Assembly: GCA_013399855.1 (NCBI GenBank)
Contig: VXAY01001313.1
Coordinates: 2,873,333-2,937,332, forward strand
Origin: Oxyruncus cristatus
Taxonomy: Eukaryota; Chordata; Aves; Passeriformes; Cotingidae
Length of the DNA: 64,000 nucleotides
Direction of reading: 5' to 3'
Shown: positions 23,801 to 64,000 of the stretch, piece after piece
Layout of the letters: each line of letters starts with the position of its first letter
Position numbering within the stretch: the first letter of the stretch is position 1
The notes under the pieces: generated by a model
The model's database searches: none
What the model was told of the DNA's origin: nothing
The model's input: the letters and a program-made list of their open reading frames with translations, nothing else
Position numbers and translations under genes: made by a program

Positions 23801-24325
23801 CCGGGGGAGACCTGGTACACCCTCCTGGTGGGCCGCTATGACGCCGCCCAGAAGGACACCATCTACATTGGCCCTGGGGTCAACACCTACTCGGTGACCG
23901 ACCTGCTGCCCGCCACCAAATACGAGGTCTGCGTGGCCGTGCGCAACCAGGCTCCCCGCAAGGGCCAGTGCGTCGTCTTTGTCACGGGCAGCGACGTCAG
24001 CCAGATGGAGCAGCGTGAGAAGCTCATTCACATCGTGGTCATCGTGTGCGCCATGGTGCTGGCCGTGCCAGCCGGCATGTACGCCTGCACCGCCGAGGCC
24101 CTGCCCGGCTGCCTGGCCCGCTGCCCCAGAGCCTGCCTGCGCCGCCGCCGCGGGGGCCAGGCACAGGCTGCTGGCAGCAAGGAGAGCACGCTGGACAGCA
24201 TTCCCGCCGGCAGCGAGGACGGGCTCTGCCGCCCCGAGGACATCCACAGCACTCGGCGGCCCCCAGCCCGTGAGGAACCTGGCAAGACCCGGCCACCCCA
24301 CAGGAACAGCGCCGACCTCTACTAG
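20779..24325 (+). CDS. LRIT2: LRIT2, leucine-rich repeat, Ig-like and transmembrane domain protein 2 (3 exons)
   Basis: The coding sequence joins 20779-20888, 21264-22045 and 23514-24325: 1704 nt, 567 aa, against about 550 aa in human. Parts: signal peptide (1-~22), LRR N-cap ([13 protein letters not shown]), about five LRRs (50-180, for example [31 protein letters not shown]), LRR C-cap ([13 protein letters not shown]), Ig-like domain (about 265-355, NITLTC to NYTCTA), FN3 (about 367-458), transmembrane helix (about 468-490) and an Arg/Pro-rich tail ending SADLY. It lies in tandem with LRIT1, its paralogue, and tail-to-tail with CDHR1, as in mammals. Human LRIT2 is little characterised; a retinal membrane or adhesion role is inferred from the family. 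The last exon is far more GC-rich than exons 1-2 and holds a seven-alanine run absent from human. Confidence 0.95.
20889..21263 (+). other. LRIT2: LRIT2 intron 1
   Basis: A short 375-bp GT-AG intron with acceptor GTTTTCCTCCTTAG. Nothing else is seen in it. Confidence 0.88.
21264..22045 (+). CDS. LRIT2: LRIT2 coding exon 2 (LRRs, C-cap, start of Ig)
   Basis: The 782-nt exon runs from [13 protein letters not shown] through the LRR array and directly into [15 protein letters not shown] without the intron that LRIT1 has there. It continues to [14 protein letters not shown] and ends AAT|G before donor GTAAGC. The open frame past 22045 is intron read-through. Confidence 0.95.
22046..23513 (+). other. 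LRIT2: LRIT2 intron 2
   Basis: A GT-AG intron inside the Ig domain. Its first half is AT-rich with TATATA stretches around 22380-22560; the last 350 bp become GC-rich toward exon 3. No gene is seen in it. Confidence 0.85.
23514..24325 (+). CDS. LRIT2: LRIT2 coding exon 3 (Ig end, FN3, transmembrane, tail, stop)
   Basis: The acceptor CCCTCTGCAG is followed by TGACCACCGAG. The exon encodes the second Ig cysteine ([11 protein letters not shown]), FN3 ([22 protein letters not shown]), the helix [18 protein letters not shown] and a tail with RRRR. Stop TAG is at 24323-24325. Codon third positions are overwhelmingly G/C. An alanine run (GCG and GCA codons) sits near 23781-23800. Long open frames on the opposite strand are by-products of this composition. 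Confidence 0.95.
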
Positions 24326-25179
24326 CACAGCCCCTGCCCGCCCTGCGAGAGTGGCCACAGCGGCACCTTTCACAGGTCACCTCGAGCCACAGCACGTGCT
24401 GGTTTTCTCGAAGGACCATGCAAGGGCGGCTCTGTGCTGCAAGGACTCGGGGCACGGCGGGGCACATGACTGTTGTTTGCAGCAGGCTTGGGGAGCCCTG
24501 GGTATGGAGGTGCCTGGCGTGTCCAGCCACACGTGTGGAGCTGTGCCTCCACAGCCCCGGGCTGCCCCTGCAGCACTGTCACGGAGCAACGCACACTGAC
24601 ACACCAAGAAAACCAGCACTGACGAAGAAACAACCCCCAAACAGATATCAATGCTTCTGGACAAAGGTCAAAGGTCTTCCCTCACTCACTCACACAGGCG
24701 TGTCTTTAATTATTTATTCTTCTTGCTTGCAGCTCTGCTCAGTGCCAGGTGCCAGCTTCTCCTGTGTGCTACCTCCTGGGAATGGACAGGGTTGCTGAGC
24801 AGGGGTGTGGTCATAGCCAGCAACGAGTAGTAGGGAGGATTAGGTGAACACGGAAAGATTTTGTTTTACTCGGAGAAAAGCTTTTTTATTTTGACCAGAG
24901 GTGTTGGTTTTGGGGGTGTTTTTTTTTGTTTTGCTTTGTTTTGTGGGTTTTTTCTTATTCCTCCTTAAGGTTTACGCAGCCCTAAGAGATTCGCAGCTTT
25001 GATTGTACCACAAACAAGAAAACAGCAAGTGCTTACTTGTAACCAGTGTAACCAGCCAGAGCACAGGATTTTGGGATTTTTGAGTTATTTTGATTTTGGG
25101 ATTTTTTGTACTAGAAAGAAGGGGCAGGCTTGTGTCCAAACATTTCTTACAGGACTGTTACAGTTTCAGACTAACTAGT

Positions 25180-25180
<1 letters not shown>

Positions 25181-25217
<37 letters not shown>
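25181..25217. repeat. (CA)n microsatellite
   Basis: About 18 uninterrupted CA units, in the likely LRIT2 3' UTR. Such pure runs are usually length-polymorphic. Confidence 0.97.
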
Positions 25218-25220
<3 letters not shown>

Positions 25221-26024
25221 CTAACACTTGTGCCTATTGCTACACAAGTGTTGTTAATATATTCTTTCAAGTTAGCAATGGGAGCCAGCGAAAAACAAAC
25301 AATTTGTCTTTCAGAGGCAAACACTGAACTACTGTTTCCCCTTCTGCACTCCCCACCACTTGCACCCCTTATCCCTGGATGGTGCTCTAACTGTAGGCAG
25401 GGATGGGGACACTCAGCCTGACCAGGCTGGTGAGACAAGTGGACAGAGGCAGAGAACATGGTGGGGCAGGGGTTTGGGAGCTGACGGTGCAAGCCAAGCA
25501 CCTTCCCTAAAGGCAGATGGGTGCCTGCCCATTTTGCTGCATTGAAACCAAAGCTCACCTCCTTGCTAGAGGCAAAAAAGCCCTAATAAGCACCTAAAAG
25601 AAACTGCTTCCTGCTTGCAGAGCAGCTCACCGCTATGACAGGAGTCTGAGGACATGTGGCTTATTATTTTTCTTTGTTTGACCTCACGCTTTCCAGCACA
25701 ACCAAAGCATGTGGCCGTTGTCATATGTGTTGTTATAGATTGTCTAAAAAATAAAAATCTACAGTGGACACTTGAACTGTAAGCAGAGATAGAACCTAAT
25801 GTGAGCTTCATGCTGTGGTAGTTTGGCTTTCCAGTTGTATTTTGTTTTTTGGTGTGTATTTTCCATGCTGTGTCTCCTCAGGCCCCATGTGTCCCACCCC
25901 AGCACCTCCTTCTGCTGTAATGTGCTGCACAGCTTTTGAACAGAGACCTGTTTTGTCACTGCTGACTCTCGGTGTGAATACTTCACAGGACTTCCTAGTC
26001 TTGTCAGTCTTTTAGTGTCAAAGC

Positions 26025-26030
26025 AATAAA
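26025..26030 (+). terminator. AATAAA, candidate LRIT2 poly(A) signal
   Basis: AATAAA about 1.7 kb after the LRIT2 stop, followed by mixed sequence and then a CT-rich stretch. An earlier AATAAA at 25750-25755 is an alternative. Confidence 0.3.
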
Positions 26031-26035
26031 CAAGA

Positions 26036-28183
26036 CAGATTTTCAAAATACACGGATGTCCTCTGCTTTCTCTCTAGCCTTTTACAGTTACAAGTTGCAA
26101 AGAAACCTGAATGCCAGGGAGCTCCAGGGTTTGGCTGCAGGGATGGAGGAGACCGGGCAGTTGCAGCACATGTCACAGGGTGTCTGGAGTGGTGAGGAAG
26201 AGGCAGAAACAGCCAGACAAGCAGGTAGAAAATCTTGACCTGGAAAAGCTATCCGTGTAGACAGTGCATACAGAGTGAGGCATGAGCTGATGCTGGTTGA
26301 GGACCAGCGTGGGGCCGTGGATGAAGGGAGGCACTGTTTGTAATGACTGGCCTTCCATCGCAGTTGACACAGAGAAACAATGGCACACACTAGAGATTGG
26401 AGAGAGCTGCTGAATCACAGCAAGGGAACGACCAGAGAAAGACAAATCATCCCATCACCAAGTGTAGAAAGTTCATAACAAATCACTTACCCACTGGCAT
26501 CAGGCTGAGCATGCTGCCTCGTGAGAAGCCTTCCTGCCCCCAGGGCCATGCTGCAGTGGGCTGCAGAGCACCATGGGATCCTGCCCATCCCCTGTGCCTC
26601 CCGGCATCCTGCTTCTCACCTCCTTTCTTTCCAGCCTGGTGTTGTCCAAAAACCAGGCAGCCTCTCTCTTGACTTGCAGCCCACAAAAGGGTCCATTTGT
26701 CCATCCTAGAAAGCTGCCTGGCTGCCCGTGCCCTTTTGGTCATGTAACAGGCGATGACAAGGCATCATTGCAAGCAGAAGCACACCATTCACAGAAGCAC
26801 CTTTTCCATTTTTTTTTTTTTTAAATTTATTATCAAAAACCCTTGAATTGGAAATACAGAGTCACTTGGAAAGAGTCTTACAACATAGTAATAAAACATC
26901 GTTATTGCCTCTTAAATATAATCTCTAAGACTATAAGCCTGTAATTCCTATTAAATCTCACTTAATTGAATGGTCTTTATAGGCTTTCCTCATTAGAGAA
27001 TGCACACAGAATACTGGCTTTAAAACAACATCAGTAGTGTGGGGAATAAACAGCAAACTTTTGGTACCTCAGGAAACATTGCAGACCCTGGCAGAGACAC
27101 AACCAGCAGAAGGCGTGTGCTTGCACAGGGCAGCAAGAGAGGGGTTCCTCCGACCAGCTCATGGTCAGGGGATGAGGACAAGGTGGCTGCACACAACACC
27201 AGAGCCTGGGCCTCAGGCCACACTGCCCCAGGGATGGGGGATAAGCAATAAAACTGTGCAGAAAAGGAGAGACATGACAGGAGAGGTTCTGGGTGCAGCG
27301 CTGCTGTCATGGCCCCCAGCTGGGACCCTGCTGTACCTCTTGGCTACAGCTGCTGGCTCAGCCCACGGGTAACATGAGCCACGGTCACCCTCTGGCTTCT
27401 AGGTGGATTGAATTGAAGTTAAAAAATACAGGATTTTCCCTGTAAGTGGGTAACTTCTTATTCAACCATCTATCCCCTAAACTAATGAAGTCCTAGTGCA
27501 AAAAAGGGAATTTTTCCAGCTAGTGGAGTAAGAGGAGATGTGGAGGGCCAGGTCAGTTGATTTAACTGAAATGACCGCTGGAGAACTCTCAAGAACCCTT
27601 TGAATTAACAGTGTCCTGTCCTGTTGGGTTTGTTCCCCATCTTGATATTCCCAGTGTCAATCCATGACAGTACAGCTTCTCTGCAGGGCCAGGGCTCAGG
27701 CAGAGGGTGCAGGGTACCCAGCCCAGTCTGTGTTGCCTTCTTCCCAGGGGATGGGAAACAGCCTGACACCCAGCTGAAAAACACCTCCTCAGAAACAAAC
27801 ATGAGGGAGAAACCGTGGGGTACATCCCGCGAAAAAAGTGTCTGCCCTCAGGGGCTTTTTACTGTCACGTAACAGAAAAAAACCCTGTCAGCTACCTTCC
27901 CACCCTTCCTGCTCCCCTTGCCATTAACTATTGCATAATTCACTCAAAAATACTGATAGGACAAACCAGAACATTTTATGGAAACCTCATTTTGCACTCA
28001 CCAGTCCCTGGAATAAGCCAGGAGAGGTGATGAAATATATTTCTTGACACCTTCTGGTAGCAGTGTACAACACCACATGATCTTTCCAGACACTTCCCTG
28101 ACCAACATATGCAACTTTCCAGCACTTGTCTATGTTTTTCACTTATCATTTGACTCTCAGTTTTACCTTGTCTTCCCTGCGGA
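26036..28183. other. LRIT2-CDHR1 intergenic sequence, no gene assigned
   Basis: Mixed-composition DNA between convergent genes. A T14 run (26809-26822) adjoins a minus-strand AATAAA (26826-26831). Short open frames on both strands around 27.0-27.9 kb show no motif, so none is called. Confidence 0.5.
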
Positions 28184-28189
28184 TTTATT
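28184..28189 (-). terminator. Minus-strand AATAAA, candidate poly(A) signal
   Basis: TTTATT on + is AATAAA on -. It lies about 870 nt after the CDHR1 stop and about 185 nt beyond the possible end of the coding-like segment described next, so it could serve either. Confidence 0.35.
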
Positions 28190-28371
28190 CATGTCCTTCT
28201 CCTGCTGGGCTCCTCCTTTTTTGGGGCTCAGTGTCAGAAGGAGGCAGTACTGAGAGTGCTGCTTCTGAGCTTCTGTGCTCCAATCTTGCCCCAGCTGGTG
28301 TAGGGAAGGCTGAAAAGCCCCTCCTGTCTCCTCCTCAGCAGGCAAGTCCGCGGCAGAAGCAAAGCGCAGCA

Positions 28372-29023
28372 TCATGTCAATGCACTCTGGCAAAACCCAG
28401 CATAAGTTGACGGAAAATGAAGAACTGCTCCAAGCCTGCCCGCTTACCTTTTGGGAATGAAGGTACTCAGGCCGCAAGCACATCACTCTGCCAGCTGTTG
28501 CAAAGCATGCTACAGCCTGAGACAGGGCAGTGTCACTGCCATGGGAGACCTGCACATTGACTCGGTGCTCATGCCACAGCCGGGCCAATGTCTTCAAAAG
28601 TGGGTCTGGGATTTGAACTGATGGGATTTTGGACACCTCAAACCCACCTGCCAGACCAGCTCAGAAGCAGCATCTTCCAGGGCCTTGACTGCAGAGCATC
28701 TTGTTTGAAAACCCAGGCTCTGGGTAAAGACCTCCAAACTGTGGGCAACCTGAATCCCTGCTCACCTGGGGAGACTGTGGCTGGTGTACTCAGCACCGTG
28801 GTCAGACAGCTGCAGGGAGGGAGCAGCAGTGGGACACGGGCTGAAGGAGCTGCAGTCGCGACTGGACAGACTGCAGCACTTCTGTGGGTGGGGTGACTCT
28901 GTAGCATGTTGTCCTTGTGGGAGGTGAGGGGTGGCTATCACAGTGAGGAGCTGCTCTCGGTTCACAGGGTGCTGACAGACAGGGGGAAGAGCACAGCACG
29001 TAAATACATCCATGCACAGCCAC
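28372..29023 (-). pseudogene. Unrecognised coding-like segment with broken frames
   Basis: Read on -, 28749 to 28448 looks protein-coding: frame one gives VAHSLEVFTQSLGFQTRC and ALEDAASELVWQ. After an apparent 1-nt loss in a GGG run (about 28643-28650), frame two continues FEVSKIPSVQIPDPLL, LARLWHEHRVNVQV and GRVMCLRPEYLHSQK, ending at a good donor (AAG|GTAAGC, intron starting at 28447). A CAG acceptor 61 nt further on would add four residues and a stop at 28372-28374. Upstream (29023-28800) coding-like stretches continue in two other frames (for example VLQSVQSRLQLLQ) with an in-frame stop. I do not recognise the family. It is most simply a decaying gene, but it might be CDHR1 3' UTR read by chance, or a live gene with sequence errors. 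Confidence 0.3.
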
Positions 29024-29055
29024 AGTCTGCAGTCTCTGGGGGCTGCTGAGAGCGC

Positions 29056-63238
<34,183 letters not shown>

Positions 63239-64000
63239 CTGAAAAATTGACATCCAACAGCGTTTCCCTGTGGTTACTTCGATCAGTGAATATTTCACTG
63301 GTTTGTTCCTTAGGAAGTTATCTACCCCGTGACAGGCAAAGGTTTTGCGAATCAAACTGTGAAGTATGGTTAAGCAGACAGTTCAACAGTCCTAATGATC
63401 ACCTTTTAGCCTACTAGTTAAGTCAAATTTATGAGTGCTAGTTTCTGCCCCTTCAGGCCCTTTCCTGTGGAATTGAACCTACATCAATACTGTTCACATA
63501 CAAGTGTTTACACAGGTGACAAGCTCTTGACTAACTCTTGGCGCAAGTGATGCTGTTGTACAACTGGGTGACAATCTCAGCAGTACCAAAAGGCCCTCAC
63601 AGATCTCTGCTCTGTGAGAACAAGAGAACTGCAAACTAGCAGGCAGAAAATCCGGCAAATGAAGGGAGCGCTCCTTCAGGACTGGATCCAAGTTCTGGAA
63701 CTCAGGAGGTGCAAGGATATTTTCAGACTTTCCCACTTTCAGAACTAATAGATGCAAAATACTTCTTTCCTACTTCACCCCCCCTCATTAGCTTTCTCTT
63801 ATTAAATTCTCTACTTGACACACCCACTCATGCTCATACCAATAAAAAAATTTTTCAACTCATCAATGTATTTCCTTCAAAACCTGGGGATAGAGATTTT
63901 TATTTCTGTTTTTGAACGTTTGAGAAGTTGGTGCCAGTTTTTCTAGTAAACTGACTTTGTGTATCATAAATGATACTTCATGGGGGAGTTGTAACACTCA
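63239..64000 (-). other. CDHR1: CDHR1 5' intron, continues beyond window
   Basis: Begins upstream of the first visible CDHR1 exon. No segment encoding the missing FSLPEDTP-type start of EC1 or a signal peptide is visible up to 64000, so those exons are off-window. Confidence 0.75.

Larger units (their letters stand above)
24326..26035 (+). other. LRIT2: Probable LRIT2 3' UTR and flank
   Basis: No coding signal is seen. It contains a T/G-rich tract (24909-24952), a CA microsatellite, and AATAAA at 25750-25755 and 26025-26030, either of which could end the LRIT2 transcript. Confidence 0.35.

Noticed and set aside
23477..24373. 298-codon open frame on - strand
   Set aside because: It is exactly antisense to GC-rich LRIT2 exon 3, lacks splice support and known motifs; stop codons are rare there because of composition.
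23979..24599. 206-codon + frame overlapping the LRIT2 end
   Set aside because: Alternate frame of the GC-rich LRIT2 exon; Arg/Ala/Pro-rich composition is a by-product.
27020..27872. Overlapping open frames on both strands in the intergenic gap
   Set aside because: Pro/Ser/Leu-rich translations without motifs or splice structure; no evidence of a gene.

Overview
The window reads as nuclear DNA of a bird (or close sauropsid). Genes are split by GT-AG introns, two CR1 retroposon 3'-end fragments are present, and gene order matches the vertebrate retinal block RGR-LRIT1-LRIT2-CDHR1 (human 10q23). The species cannot be named from the sequence alone.

Layout from left to right: (1) 1-2.88 kb is upstream sequence of LRIT1, with a TAATCC homeobox-type site and a CCAAT box just before the start codon. 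(2) 2.88-13.31 kb is LRIT1, + strand, four coding exons, 625 aa, complete. (3) 13.3-20.8 kb is intergenic and holds plausible LRIT1 3' UTR and poly(A) signals. (4) 20.78-24.33 kb is LRIT2, + strand, three coding exons, 567 aa, complete; its last exon is markedly GC-rich. (5) 24.3-29.05 kb lies between the convergent LRIT2 and CDHR1 genes and contains an unrecognised, coding-like but frame-broken segment on the - strand. (6) 29.06-63.24 kb is CDHR1 (photoreceptor cadherin, formerly PCDH21), - strand. Fourteen shared exons are visible, followed by two alternative last exons; the signal peptide and the start of cadherin repeat 1 lie beyond 64 kb.

All three recognised genes encode single-pass membrane proteins of the retina. 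LRIT1 and LRIT2 are tandem paralogues (LRR, Ig, FN3, transmembrane helix). LRIT1 is known from photoreceptor synapses, and CDHR1 from the base of the outer segment, where discs form.

The most interesting observation is a second CDHR1 terminal exon at 30188-30400. It has a good splice acceptor and the same phase as the standard last exon, and it encodes a diverged copy of the transmembrane segment plus a short basic tail ending in a stop. It looks like an exon duplication giving a CDHR1 isoform with a different membrane anchor and no proline-rich cytoplasmic domain. Exon boundaries were placed by hand from frame, splice sites and remembered human protein sequences. No search was run.
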